NCBI GenBank assembly: GCA_013289795.1
Contig: JABCZH010000010.1
Coordinates: forward strand, 1-64,000
DNA length: 64,000 bases
DNA from: Acidobacteriota bacterium
GTDB taxonomy: Bacteria > Acidobacteriota > Terriglobia > Terriglobales > Acidobacteriaceae
Direction of reading: 5' to 3'
Shown here: piece after piece, positions 24,186 through 34,616 of the stretch
Position numbering within the stretch: the first letter of the stretch is position 1
How the letters are laid out: each line of letters begins with the position of its first letter
Translations under genes and position numbers: made by a program
Notes under the pieces: generated by a model
What the model was told of the DNA's origin: nothing
The model's input: only the letters and a program-made list of their open reading frames with translations
Databases searched by the model: none

Positions 24186-25289
24186 ATGAAGAAAAGCTTG
24201 ATTACTGGCAGCTTGATCACCGTACTCGTCCTGAGTCTGGCTGGTATCGGTCTCGCCCAAGACATTCAACAGGACTATCCTTATGCAAATCCGTCCCGCA
24301 AGCTTGTGACCCTGCCGCAGCATCCCCAAACCTACAACGTGCATACACCATCCGGGAATTTGGCGCAATGGAACGGCAGCTTCACGGATCTTACTCACGT
24401 GAAGCGCACCTTTACCATGGTGGGCGCAAATCCCCTCAACACGAATACCACGACGACCGTACCGCTTTTCGTTATCCCGGTCAAAATGGTGTTTGACGCG
24501 AACCACGGCAATCACACCTTTGATCCCAACGTCGACGAATTTCAGGGTCAGGCTGTGCCGGTCACTACAACCATCATCAACTCACCTCTGTTCCAGCCCA
24601 ACGTGGATTTCGTGCAAGGCGGCACGGACTTGGGGCAAACTCAGTACATTGATGCCTTTCAGCGCGGCAACGCTTGGCACTACGTGCAACACAATAACAA
24701 CTACCACGTTCTGTTGGGCACAGCGACGGTCCTGCCCGAACAGACGTTCAATTGCAACTTCGCGGGTTGCGCAGTCGGGAACGAGTTCGGCAAAACCGTG
24801 GGGTTGGTGGACATCAACAGCTTCGATAACTCCGTGCAAACCTGGCTCCGGCAGTTCGCATCGCAGATCACGCCAGACACCTTCCCAATCTTCCTCATGT
24901 ACGACACTTACATGACTAGCGGCGGCTGCTGCATCGGTGGCTATCACAGCGCCAACGGGAGCCAGCCGGCTGGCCAGACCTACGGTGTCAGCTCGACGAT
25001 TGATCAGGGCTCCGGCGTATTTTCGCAGGACACCGCCGCCCTGTCGCACGAGATTGGCGAGTGGATGGACGACCCGTTCGTGGACAACAATGTCGGCTGC
25101 TTTGACAACAGCATTCTGGAAGTCGGCGATCCGTTGGTGTTGGACGATCATCCGTACACCGTAAATGGTTTCACATACCACCTTCAGGACTTGGTTTTCA
25201 TCGGCTACTTCGGTGCCCCTAAAGCAGTATCGGTGCATAGCTGGCTGAGTTTCCAAAACGACGAAAAGAACATCTGCCCGGGCCAGTGA
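24186..25289 (+). CDS. Secreted HExGEW protein, paralogue 3
   Basis: The 367-aa product is the most diverged of the three, although its leader and signal-peptide codons (MKKSLITGSLITVL) are almost identical to those of paralogue 1. It keeps GGTDLGQTQYIDAFQRGN, YMTSGGCCIGGYHSANG and ALSHEIGEWMDDPF, but lacks the ETETGIHDFGDW segment of the other two. It ends CPGQ rather than CQTAH. This pattern suggests the 5' part was homogenised by conversion while the mature domain diverged. Confidence 0.86.
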   Translation: MKKSLITGSLITVLVLSLAGIGLAQDIQQDYPYANPSRKLVTLPQHPQTYNVHTPSGNLAQWNGSFTDLTHVKRTFTMVGANPLNTNTTTTVPLFVIPVKMVFDANHGNHTFDPNVDEFQGQAVPVTTTIINSPLFQPNVDFVQGGTDLGQTQYIDAFQRGNAWHYVQHNNNYHVLLGTATVLPEQTFNCNFAGCAVGNEFGKTVGLVDINSFDNSVQTWLRQFASQITPDTFPIFLMYDTYMTSGGCCIGGYHSANGSQPAGQTYGVSSTIDQGSGVFSQDTAALSHEIGEWMDDPFVDNNVGCFDNSILEVGDPLVLDDHPYTVNGFTYHLQDLVFIGYFGAPKAVSVHSWLSFQNDEKNICPGQ

Positions 25290-25344
25290 GGCATTATTCG
25301 CTTGCCCGCGGCTAGTGTGTAACTGTTTTGGCCGTGCATTAGTT

Positions 25345-25379
25345 GAAGCCCGCTCCGCTCCGGAGCGGGCCTTTTTTTC
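25345..25379 (+). terminator. Intrinsic terminator after paralogue 3
   Basis: GAAGCCCGCTCC/GGAGCGGGCCTT stem with a T7 tail. The stem is related to the two terminators upstream. Confidence 0.92.
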
Positions 25380-25394
25380 TTAACGAGAAGACGC

Positions 25395-26822
25395 TTATCT
25401 CTTCAAAGTGGCGGGCTGGATTTCTTCCACATCCACTAAATTGGTGGGATAGGAACCGGTGTAGCAGGCAGTACAGTAGGTGGTCTTCTCGCCGTCGCCG
25501 CAGGCCTTTTTCATTCCTTCAAGCGACAAGTAGGACAACGAATCGGCGCCGATGAACTGTCGAATCTCCTCCACCGACTTGTTGGCGGCGATCAATTCCT
25601 TCTTTGATGGCGTGTCCACTCCGTAAAAGCACGGAGAAATGGTCGGCGGGCAGGATACGCGCATGTGCACGGCTTTGGCTCCCGCACTACGCACCATGCG
25701 AACGATCTTCCGGCTGGTGGTGCCACGAACAATGGAATCATCGATCAGCACCACGCGCTTGCCTTCGAGCAGGCTGCGCACCGGGTTGAGCTTCAGCCGC
25801 ACTCCGAAATCACGCACCGTTTGGCGAGGCTCAATAAAAGTGCGGCCGATGTAGTGGTTGCGGATCAGTCCAAAGCGGAAAGGAATACCGCTCTCGGCGG
25901 CGTAGCCCATGGCGGCGGTCACTCCGGAATCGGGCACGGGGACCACAATGTCAGCTTCCGCCGGCGCTTCGCGCGCCAGTTGCCGGCCCAGTTCCTCCCG
26001 GCTCTGCTGCACCGCGCGGCCAAATACCAGACTGTCGGGCCGCGAAAAATAAACATGCTCAAAGATGCAACTCGACTGCGCCAGTGGTGGCGAATAGAGA
26101 CGCGAGGTCACTCCCTCCGGGCCAACCACGATGAGTTCCCCCGGCTTGACGTCGCGCTCGAAAGTAGCGCCGATCAGATCGAAGGCGCTGGTTTCCGATG
26201 CGAAAACAATCGTGTCCTGTTTCTCGCCGGACTGTGCCGGAATTCGCCCCATGGCCAGCGGCCGGAAACCGCGGGGGTCGCGCGCCGCAAAAATCCGGTC
26301 GGGACTGATCATCACCAGCGAAAATGCGCCTTCGACTTTTCGCAGCGCATCCGCCATTGCCTCAGGCAGCGTCTGCTCCCTGGACAGAGCAATCAGATGA
26401 ACGATGACTTCGGTATCGCTGGTGGTCTGAAAAATCGACCCCTGACTCTCCAGTCGCCCGCGAATTTCCTGCGCATTTACCAGGTTGCCGTTATGCGCCA
26501 GCGCCATCATGCCTTTATTCGATTGCACCATGATGGGTTGAGCGTTCAGCAACGCGGAATCGCCGGCAGTCGAGTAGCGAGTGTGTCCAATGGCCAAAGT
26601 CCCGCGCAACTGGGCCAGAACTTCCTCGACAAAAATATCCGCCACCAGGCCCATGGCTTTGTGAACGTGCAGAGCCATGCCATCAGAAGTAACAATTCCC
26701 GCCGACTCCTGGCCGCGATGTTGCAGCGCGTGCAGACCGAGGTAAGCAAGCTTCTCCGCCTCGGGATGGGAGTAGATTGCAACCACCCCGCACTCGTCGT
26801 GAAATTTGTCGGAAGATGGCAT
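25395..26822 (-). CDS. purF: Amidophosphoribosyltransferase
   Basis: The 475-aa enzyme catalyses the first committed step of purine synthesis, PRPP plus glutamine to phosphoribosylamine. A ten-residue propeptide precedes Cys11 of CGVVAIYSH, the glutaminase nucleophile after processing. LGLHALQHRGQESAGI and the PRPP loop VVLIDDSIVRGTTSR are present. Cysteines in SCPPTISPC and YCTACYTG match the Fe-S-binding (Bacillus-type) form. It lies downstream of purL on the same strand. Confidence 0.97.
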   Translation of the reverse strand: MPSSDKFHDECGVVAIYSHPEAEKLAYLGLHALQHRGQESAGIVTSDGMALHVHKAMGLVADIFVEEVLAQLRGTLAIGHTRYSTAGDSALLNAQPIMVQSNKGMMALAHNGNLVNAQEIRGRLESQGSIFQTTSDTEVIVHLIALSREQTLPEAMADALRKVEGAFSLVMISPDRIFAARDPRGFRPLAMGRIPAQSGEKQDTIVFASETSAFDLIGATFERDVKPGELIVVGPEGVTSRLYSPPLAQSSCIFEHVYFSRPDSLVFGRAVQQSREELGRQLAREAPAEADIVVPVPDSGVTAAMGYAAESGIPFRFGLIRNHYIGRTFIEPRQTVRDFGVRLKLNPVRSLLEGKRVVLIDDSIVRGTTSRKIVRMVRSAGAKAVHMRVSCPPTISPCFYGVDTPSKKELIAANKSVEEIRQFIGADSLSYLSLEGMKKACGDGEKTTYCTACYTGSYPTNLVDVEEIQPATLKR

Positions 26823-26866
26823 TTAGCTCTTAGCCTCTGGCTCTTAGCTCTAGCGCCTAGCTTTTC

Positions 26867-26960
26867 CTTGCGTACTTCGCGGCCTCTCTTTGCGACCTTT
26901 GCGGTTAAGAGCTCTTCTCTGCGATCTCCGGCGATTTTCTCCGTGATCTCTGCGTTAAAA
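26867..26960 (+). repeat. Dispersed repeat cluster between purL and purF
   Basis: Successive units CTTTGCGACCTTTGCGGTTAA and TCCGTGATCTCTGCGTTAAAA belong to the GGTTAA-ending degenerate family. Adjacent TTAGCTCTTAGC-type units (26822-26862) form a second low-complexity motif. Confidence 0.7.
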
Positions 26961-26965
26961 AGTTC

Positions 26966-29287
<2,322 letters not shown>

Positions 29288-29348
29288 GGGGAAATACTAT
29301 TGTCGCATTTTGGGAGATGGATGGGTAGGAGTCTGACAGCATGGGTGT

Positions 29349-29376
29349 TGTCCTAAATCTGCATGTTTAGGACAAG
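29349..29376. repeat. Short perfect inverted repeat upstream of purL
   Basis: TTGTCCTAAA and TTTAGGACAA form 10-bp arms around an 8-nt centre, about 65 nt upstream of the purL start. It may be an operator or an RNA hairpin; no matching regulator is known. Confidence 0.55.
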
Positions 29377-29537
29377 ACCACAACATGGATGCCATGGGCT
29401 GGGGAATGACACAGTGCTGATCCGAGGTTAGCGCCGACTCGCGTTACTGGCGTAATGTTCAACAATCGGTTCGCCTGATAGTCGGGCGGCCGCCTCCGTG
29501 TAAAATTATTGGCAGGATCTTCCTTTCCAGGGGCACT

Positions 29538-29765
29538 ATGAAACGAATTGCCATATGGATGCTGTTTGTCGCCGGGACGCTTGCGGTGTCGACACCGGAC
29601 CAAGCTCAAATCTTCATGGGCCCGAACAGTGCGCGGCAGGCACAAAAGGCCGCCAAGAAGGAGCAGAAGGCGTCAAACAAGGCAGCCAAGAAACAGCAGA
29701 AAGCAATGAAGAAAAATAGGAAGATGCAACAGAAAGCGGCCAAACGGTCCCAACGTCACCCGTAA
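29538..29765 (+). CDS. Small exported lysine/alanine-rich protein
   Basis: This 75-aa protein has a signal peptide (MKRIAIWMLFVAGTLAV, cleavage near DQAQ) and a very basic mature part made of KAAKKEQK / KAAKKQQKAMKK-like repeats ending SQRHP. AGGGG precedes the ATG. It could bind polyanions at the cell surface. Family unknown; the biased composition makes homology judgement unreliable. Confidence 0.6.
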   Translation: MKRIAIWMLFVAGTLAVSTPDQAQIFMGPNSARQAQKAAKKEQKASNKAAKKQQKAMKKNRKMQQKAAKRSQRHP

Positions 29766-29855
29766 ATCCCTGCACTACAATCGGGCCGGCCACGATCAAG
29801 TCAGGCAACGCACGATATTCAGTTAATCCTAGGCGGACGCTGACGCCACCACGCG

Positions 29856-29878
29856 AGCCTCTAGTATCATTCCAGTCG
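29856..29878 (+). repeat. Direct repeat of the selB leader, upstream copy
   Basis: A 23-nt sequence beginning AGCCTCTAGTATCATTCC is identical to 31617-31639. Similarity continues into the bases matching the first selB codons (TGAAGTCCGTCGTCGTCGGC), so this is a degraded duplicate of the selB 5' end. Confidence 0.85.
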
Positions 29879-29977
29879 ACTGAAGTCCGTCGTCGTCGGC
29901 GTGCCGCAGTCGTAAGCAAGGTCACATCCTTCGTGTCCTTCTTGAAACGAAGAGCTTCGCGGCACTTAGGCTGCACT

Positions 29978-30298
29978 TCACGTTGGCAAGAAAACAGTTC
30001 TCAAAAAGTCTTTGGTCCCAAGAGGGCCGGTGAGCCGCAACTTCACCGGCCCCATGTTCGGTTGGGCAGCCAACTCGAATGTCAAGAAGGGGCAACACTC
30101 GCGCTCAACGACAATCAAATCCGCCACAGCCGCAATTGACTGCTTATCTCCGGGAATGCGGAAAGCATACCCGTCGGGAAGTTCCTCACTTGCGATCACA
30201 ACAGACTTGAACTGAGCGATCAAGGTCGCTTCGCGCTCGCGGAACCTTGCATCCGACAGACAGCAGGCCACCGGGATGTCGCCAGATCCCTGCTTCAT
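29978..30298 (-). CDS. Small conserved cysteine-containing protein
   Basis: The 106-aa cytosolic protein contains VACCLSDARFREREATL and VVERECCPFLTFELAAQPN, two CC pairs spaced by a small alpha/beta domain. I recall similar unnamed proteins beside MerR-type regulators, so metal or thiol chemistry is possible. Its ATG overlaps the upstream DinB gene by 4 nt, so the two form one operon under the MerR-type promoter. Confidence 0.75.
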   Translation of the reverse strand: MKQGSGDIPVACCLSDARFREREATLIAQFKSVVIASEELPDGYAFRIPGDKQSIAAVADLIVVERECCPFLTFELAAQPNMGPVKLRLTGPLGTKDFLRTVFLPT

Positions 30299-30942
30299 GG
30301 GCGGCTCGCCGGCGGCACGATACCGTTCATGCGTAGGTACACGACCATTTGCCCGTAGTGGTCGAAAGAGTGAATCAACGACTCGACCGTGAGCCCGAGG
30401 CGAGTCGTCGCGCTGGGTGGCAAGGGCGAAATCGGTGAATGCTTTACCATCACGTTCTTGTCGCCGATCGCGTCGATCGCTTTGCCCAGATGGATGAACG
30501 AGCTATTCAGGTATTCGAGAATTTCCGCTTTGGTTCGGACAGTTTCCGGCCCTTGCTCGTCTCCTGCGTCGGCAGGCGGATCCTCTCCTAACGCGGCGGC
30601 GGCCAGGGTATGGTTCGTCGCTGCCAGATGCCGCACTTGGGCGCCAAAGGTGCGTACGCCCTTGAATTCGCCTTCGCTTGGGGCGAACTCATACTTGGTG
30701 GCAGGCATCGCCTCAGCCGCAGATACGATTTGTCTCTGTACGGATTTCAGAAAGATCTGTAGCGCACGCTTTTCCCGTAGTGCGTCGAGAGTGGCGCCCT
30801 CTCTATCGGCGGACGGCTGAGGCGCCGCCATTCCTGTTGCCACCGCATTAACAATCCTGCCCGGTTCGTTTGTCTGTGCCAGCGGGACGATGCTTCCACA
30901 GGCCAGCCAAAATAAGAATGCGAATATCCAGTTCTGCTTCAC
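30295..30942 (-). CDS. Exported DinB-family protein
   Basis: The 215-aa product has a signal peptide (1-23, ending PLAQ) and a DinB-like four-helix bundle. Putative metal histidines lie in VRHLAATNH and the C-terminal SLIHSFDHYGQMVVYLRMNGIVPP. DinB/YfiT proteins include thiol-dependent transferases and hydrolases; the substrate here is unknown. It is the first gene of an operon with the 106-aa protein and is read from a promoter containing a MerR-type operator. Confidence 0.85.
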   Translation of the reverse strand: MKQNWIFAFLFWLACGSIVPLAQTNEPGRIVNAVATGMAAPQPSADREGATLDALREKRALQIFLKSVQRQIVSAAEAMPATKYEFAPSEGEFKGVRTFGAQVRHLAATNHTLAAAALGEDPPADAGDEQGPETVRTKAEILEYLNSSFIHLGKAIDAIGDKNVMVKHSPISPLPPSATTRLGLTVESLIHSFDHYGQMVVYLRMNGIVPPASRP

Positions 30943-30989
30943 GAGAGTCCCCTTACCACTAAGCTTGGCGCTCTGCCGCCCTAATGGAA

Positions 30990-31020
30990 ACCTTACAACT
31001 TAAAGTGGACTTTAAGGCAA
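30990..31020 (-). promoter_or_regulatory. MerR-type promoter/operator for the DinB operon
   Basis: On the minus strand, TTGCCT is followed by a 19-bp spacer and TAAGGT. The palindrome CTTAAAG-TGGA-CTTTAAG (30999-31016) lies in the spacer. An overlong 19-bp spacer carrying a dyad is the hallmark of MerR-activated promoters. Confidence 0.75.
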
Positions 31021-31088
31021 GCGGCATGTTTGTAAATTATTGTCAATTTTGATGGAGCGGCCGGAACGCGGTGCTCTAGAATGTAACG

Positions 31089-31529
31089 GTGTCCCAATTA
31101 ACCATTTCTGAGGTCGGACGGCAGGTTGGGCTTCAGCCCTCCGCAATTCGCTACTACGAGCGCATCGGACTGCTTCCTCCGGCGCCACGAACGAGTGGGC
31201 AGAGACGTTACGACGCAACGGTGCTTTATCGGCTTGCAATCATCCAGCAGGCGCGACGGCTCGGGTTTAGCTTGGACGAAACCCGGCAGGTGTTTCTCGG
31301 GTTCCGCGATGCCGCTCGCGCCTCGAACCGCTGGCAAAAGCTGTGCCGGCGAAAGCTCACCGAGCTCGATGTCATGCTGGACGGCATAAAGACAGTGCGA
31401 CGCCTGCTTCGGAAAATGATGCAAAACTGCCGCTGTGAAACGCTCGACCAGTGCGGCAAGGGAATTCTTCGGAGCGGATGTGTGAATGTTACGGTGAAAA
31501 CTCTGCCAGCAAATCGTTTTCGCCGATAG
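31089..31529 (+). CDS. MerR-family transcriptional regulator
   Basis: The 146-aa regulator has the winged-HTH SEVGRQVGLQPSAIRYYERIGLLPPAPR with SGQRRYD, a dimerisation helix and a cysteine-containing C-terminal loop, CRCETLDQCGKGILRSGC. The cysteines suggest metal or redox sensing as in the MerR/CueR/SoxR groups. The start is GTG 31089. It is divergent from the DinB operon, and the dyad in the shared region fits as its operator. Confidence 0.92.
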   Translation: MSQLTISEVGRQVGLQPSAIRYYERIGLLPPAPRTSGQRRYDATVLYRLAIIQQARRLGFSLDETRQVFLGFRDAARASNRWQKLCRRKLTELDVMLDGIKTVRRLLRKMMQNCRCETLDQCGKGILRSGCVNVTVKTLPANRFRR

Positions 31530-31616
31530 TGAAGTCGCGTCGCCGCCCTGGCCGGGGTTAGCCCGGATGCTCGTCAGGACATGAAACGTACGTTGCGGCG
31601 GTAATCTTGAACCCGC

Positions 31617-31639
31617 AGCCTCTAGTATCATTCCAGTCG
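31617..31639 (+). repeat. Direct repeat at the selB leader, downstream copy
   Basis: Identical to 29856-29878. It includes a TAGTAT/TATCAT -10-like hexamer close to the selB ATG. Confidence 0.85.
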
Positions 31640-31641
31640 CA

Positions 31642-33540
31642 ATGAAATCCGTCATCATCGGCACCGCGGGCCACATCGATCACGGCAAAACCGCGCTGGT
31701 CAAGGCCCTCACCGGCATCGATGCCGACCGCCTGGAAGAAGAGAAGCGCCGCGGCATCACCATCGACATCGGCTTCGCACATCTCGAGCTGGCTGCCCCC
31801 GGCGGCGAAACCCTGCGCCTGGGCTTCGTCGACGTCCCCGGCCACGAGCGTTTCGTACGCAACATGCTCGCTGGTATCGGCGGCATTGATCTCGTTCTTC
31901 TCGTAATCGCGGCCGATGAATCCATCAAGCCGCAAACTCGCGAACATTTCGATATCTGCCGCCTGCTCTCCGTGCGTCGCGGAATCACCGTGCTCACCAA
32001 GTCCGATCTCGTCGACCCGGAAACCCTCGACGTCGTCCGCTTGGAAGTCGAAGACTTCCTGCGCGGGACATTCCTCGACCCATCCCACGCCGGGATTGTG
32101 CCAGTCAGTTCGCTTACCGGCGCTGGAATGGATGACCTGAAGCGCGCTCTTGTGCGTGTGACCGCCGAGGTGCCCGCACGCGATTCCACCAGCCTCGCCC
32201 GTCTCCCCGTTGATCGCGTCTTCTCCATGAAAGGCTTCGGCACGGTGGTTACCGGCACTCTGATTTCCGGGGCTATCAATAAAGAGGCCGAACTCGAACT
32301 CTTTCCCAAGGGCAAGCGCGTACGCGTGCGCGGAATTCAAGTTCACGGGACATCGTCCGAACAAGCCCTAGCCGGGCAGCGCACCGCGCTGAATCTCGCC
32401 GGCGTAACTACCGAAGAACTGGCACGGGGCATGACCCTCGCCCCACCTCTAACTTTCAATGCCACCGCGCGAGTCGACGTCCAACTTTCGCTTCTCACTT
32501 CCGCCAAACCGCTCAAGGACCGCGCCCGCGTGCACTTTCATTCCTACACCTCCGAAACCATCGCGACTGTCGTGTTATATGGCAAGAAGCAGGTTGCGCC
32601 GGGAGAAACCGCGTTTGCGCAGTTGCGGTTATGCGAGTCCACTCTGCTGCTTCCCGAGGACCGCTTTATCATCCGCAAGTTTTCCCCCGTGATCACCATC
32701 GGTGGAGGCGTGGTGGTTGAGAACGCTCCGCCTCCCAAAATAAAAGATGCAGCCGTTTACGCTGCCTATCTTTCATCCCTCGCCGGCGGGTCCCGATCTG
32801 ACGCGTTGCAAGCTCGGGTGCTGTCGGCGGGCGCACGCTGCCTGAGCGTCGCTGACACAGTCGCCCGCACTGGTTGGACGAGTCAGCAGGTCGAGATCGT
32901 GGCGTCCAAGGTGTCCGGGATCACGCGCGTGAACGACCTCCTCATCGCAAACTCAGCCCTGGATGTCCTCCGCAAGAAGCTCCTGGATGCGCTCGAGTCC
33001 TTTCACCGCCAGAATCCCCTCGTATCTGGTATTAGCCGGGAAGAACTGCGCGGACATTTTCCCGAAGCTTCGCCCGAGATTCTTGCCCACGTCCTCGACC
33101 ACGCACTTAAAGAAAAGAAAATCGAGCTCTCTGCAGACCTGGTGCGCCTGTCCGGACGCGGCGTCGCCCTGAAAGACGAAGAAGCCGAATCGCAGAATAT
33201 CATCGAGAACGCATTCGCCGCGGCTGGCCTGAAAGTCCCGGCACTGAAAGACGTCCTCGCCGGGCTGAAGGTGGACAAAGCCCGCGCCCAAAAAATCGTC
33301 ACTCTACTGCTGCGAGACAAGGTTTTGGTGAAGATTTCCGAGGAGCTGGTGTTTCATCGCGACTCGCTCGCCGATCTACGCAAGCGGGTGGCCGCGCAAA
33401 AAGCCCAGTCTCCACGAATCGACGTCGCCCGCTTCAAAGACCTGACCGGAGTGACCCGCAAGTACGCCATCCCGCTACTCGAATACCTCGACCGCGAGCA
33501 TGTCACCCGCCGCATAGGAGATGAGAGAGTGATTCTGTAG
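31642..33540 (+). CDS. selB: Selenocysteine-specific elongation factor
   Basis: The 632-aa translational GTPase delivers Sec-tRNA(Sec) to UGA codons with a SECIS hairpin. It has [19 protein letters not shown] (G1), [14 protein letters not shown] (G2), VDVPGHERF (G3) and LTKSDLVD (G4, TKSD), EF-Tu-like domains II-III, and C-terminal winged-helix repeats (about 370-632) that bind SECIS RNA. Its presence means the organism makes selenoproteins, but selA, selD and tRNA-Sec are not in this window. The start follows a 23-bp sequence duplicated 1.76 kb upstream. Confidence 0.96.
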   Translation: MKSVIIGTAGHIDHGKTALVKALTGIDADRLEEEKRRGITIDIGFAHLELAAPGGETLRLGFVDVPGHERFVRNMLAGIGGIDLVLLVIAADESIKPQTREHFDICRLLSVRRGITVLTKSDLVDPETLDVVRLEVEDFLRGTFLDPSHAGIVPVSSLTGAGMDDLKRALVRVTAEVPARDSTSLARLPVDRVFSMKGFGTVVTGTLISGAINKEAELELFPKGKRVRVRGIQVHGTSSEQALAGQRTALNLAGVTTEELARGMTLAPPLTFNATARVDVQLSLLTSAKPLKDRARVHFHSYTSETIATVVLYGKKQVAPGETAFAQLRLCESTLLLPEDRFIIRKFSPVITIGGGVVVENAPPPKIKDAAVYAAYLSSLAGGSRSDALQARVLSAGARCLSVADTVARTGWTSQQVEIVASKVSGITRVNDLLIANSALDVLRKKLLDALESFHRQNPLVSGISREELRGHFPEASPEILAHVLDHALKEKKIELSADLVRLSGRGVALKDEEAESQNIIENAFAAAGLKVPALKDVLAGLKVDKARAQKIVTLLLRDKVLVKISEELVFHRDSLADLRKRVAAQKAQSPRIDVARFKDLTGVTRKYAIPLLEYLDREHVTRRIGDERVIL

Positions 33541-33580
33541 CACGTCTGCCGCTTCCGACCCCGACGCCGCATCGCGTCCG

Positions 33581-33586
33581 TATAAT
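33581..33586 (+). promoter_or_regulatory. Possible -10 box
   Basis: A perfect TATAAT lies 58 nt before the DUF4440 start. No convincing -35 is spaced correctly. Confidence 0.35.
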
Positions 33587-33644
33587 AAACAGTGAATCCG
33601 GGGACGACCGACGACAACTGCCTTCGCAAAGGGTGCAGCCGGTG

Positions 33645-34091
33645 ATGAGAGCAATGTTTCCAGCCGTATTACTGTTGGTCTTGTCTCCGGGCGTTTTTGC
33701 GCAACACGGGTCCAATACCGACGCTGAGCAGACCCGAATCCTCGCCTTCGAGAACGCTTGGAATCTGGCTGAGGAACACAAAGACGTCCGGGCGCTCGAC
33801 GGATTGCTGGCTGAAAACCTGGTCTACATCGACTATGACGGCACCATTATGGACAAAGCCCAGTTCATGGCCAGCGTGCGCGCGCCGTCGCTCCACCCCG
33901 AACAGATTGTCAACGAAACCATGATCGCGCACATCTACGGAGACAGCGCGGTGGTCACCGGAGTCTATCGCGAAAAGGGTGTCAACAAGGGCAAGCCCTA
34001 TTTGCGCCGCGGGCGCTTCACCGATACCTGGGTCAATCAGAATGGGACCTGGGTCTGCGTGGCCAGTCAGTCCACGCTGATAAGTCATTAG
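33645..34091 (+). CDS. Exported DUF4440 / SnoaL-like protein
   Basis: The product is about 148 aa with a signal peptide (MRAMFPAVLLLVLSPGVFAQ) and an NTF2-like cone fold: TRILAFENAWNLAEEHKDVR, LVYIDYDGTIMDKAQFM, RGRFTDTWVNQNGTWVCVASQ. Family members are small enzymes or ligand-binding proteins of mostly unknown role. ATG 33645 was chosen; GTG 33633 or 33642 are alternatives. Confidence 0.85.
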   Translation: MRAMFPAVLLLVLSPGVFAQHGSNTDAEQTRILAFENAWNLAEEHKDVRALDGLLAENLVYIDYDGTIMDKAQFMASVRAPSLHPEQIVNETMIAHIYGDSAVVTGVYREKGVNKGKPYLRRGRFTDTWVNQNGTWVCVASQSTLISH

Positions 34092-34133
34092 CACGACTTA
34101 TTGATCATAACTCGAGGCTGGAGCCAGATACCG

Positions 34134-34616
34134 ATGCTCACAATTCGATTTGCGACGGCTGCCGATGTGGCTCTGCTGAGGACCCTCATTCGCGAGCTGG
34201 CTGAGTATGAGCGCGAGTTGGATATGGTTTCCATCACAGAAAACGATTTATTACGAGACGGCTTCAGCGCGGCGCCGAAGTTCCGCGCCCTTATTGCCGA
34301 GTGGCTCGGTCAAACCGCCGGGTATGCTCTGTTTTTTGGCTTCTACAGCACTTGGGAAGGGCGACAGGGATTATTTCTTGAGGATATTTTTGTCCGGTCA
34401 CAATTTCGACGCCACGGCATTGGCAAAGCTCTTCTTGCCCGCGTGGCGCGTATCGCGTGTGATGAAGGCTGTTATAGTCTGCGGTGGGAGGTGTTGGGAT
34501 GGAATCAACCAGCGATTGAGCTTTACAAATCGCTTGGGGCCACGTTCCTTGACCAATGGCGATCGGCGTTACTTACGGACGAGGCGCTCCAACGGCTGGC
34601 CGAGGGCGCATCGTGA
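34134..34616 (+). CDS. GNAT acetyltransferase (SSAT-like)
   Basis: The 160-aa protein starts at ATG 34134 (MLTIRFATAADVALLRTLIR). It carries the spermidine/spermine or thialysine acetyltransferase signature FFGFYSTWEGRQGLFLEDIF, the acetyl-CoA loop RSQFRRHGIGKALL, and WNQPAIELYKSLGA. It probably acetylates a small amine. The stop overlaps the GTG of trmFO (GTGA), so the two are translationally coupled. Confidence 0.9.
   Translation: MLTIRFATAADVALLRTLIRELAEYERELDMVSITENDLLRDGFSAAPKFRALIAEWLGQTAGYALFFGFYSTWEGRQGLFLEDIFVRSQFRRHGIGKALLARVARIACDEGCYSLRWEVLGWNQPAIELYKSLGATFLDQWRSALLTDEALQRLAEGAS

Noticed and set aside
31642-33540. A selenoprotein gene next to selB
   Set aside because: Nearby enzymes have ordinary stops and no in-frame UGA at a catalytic position with a plausible SECIS hairpin was found.
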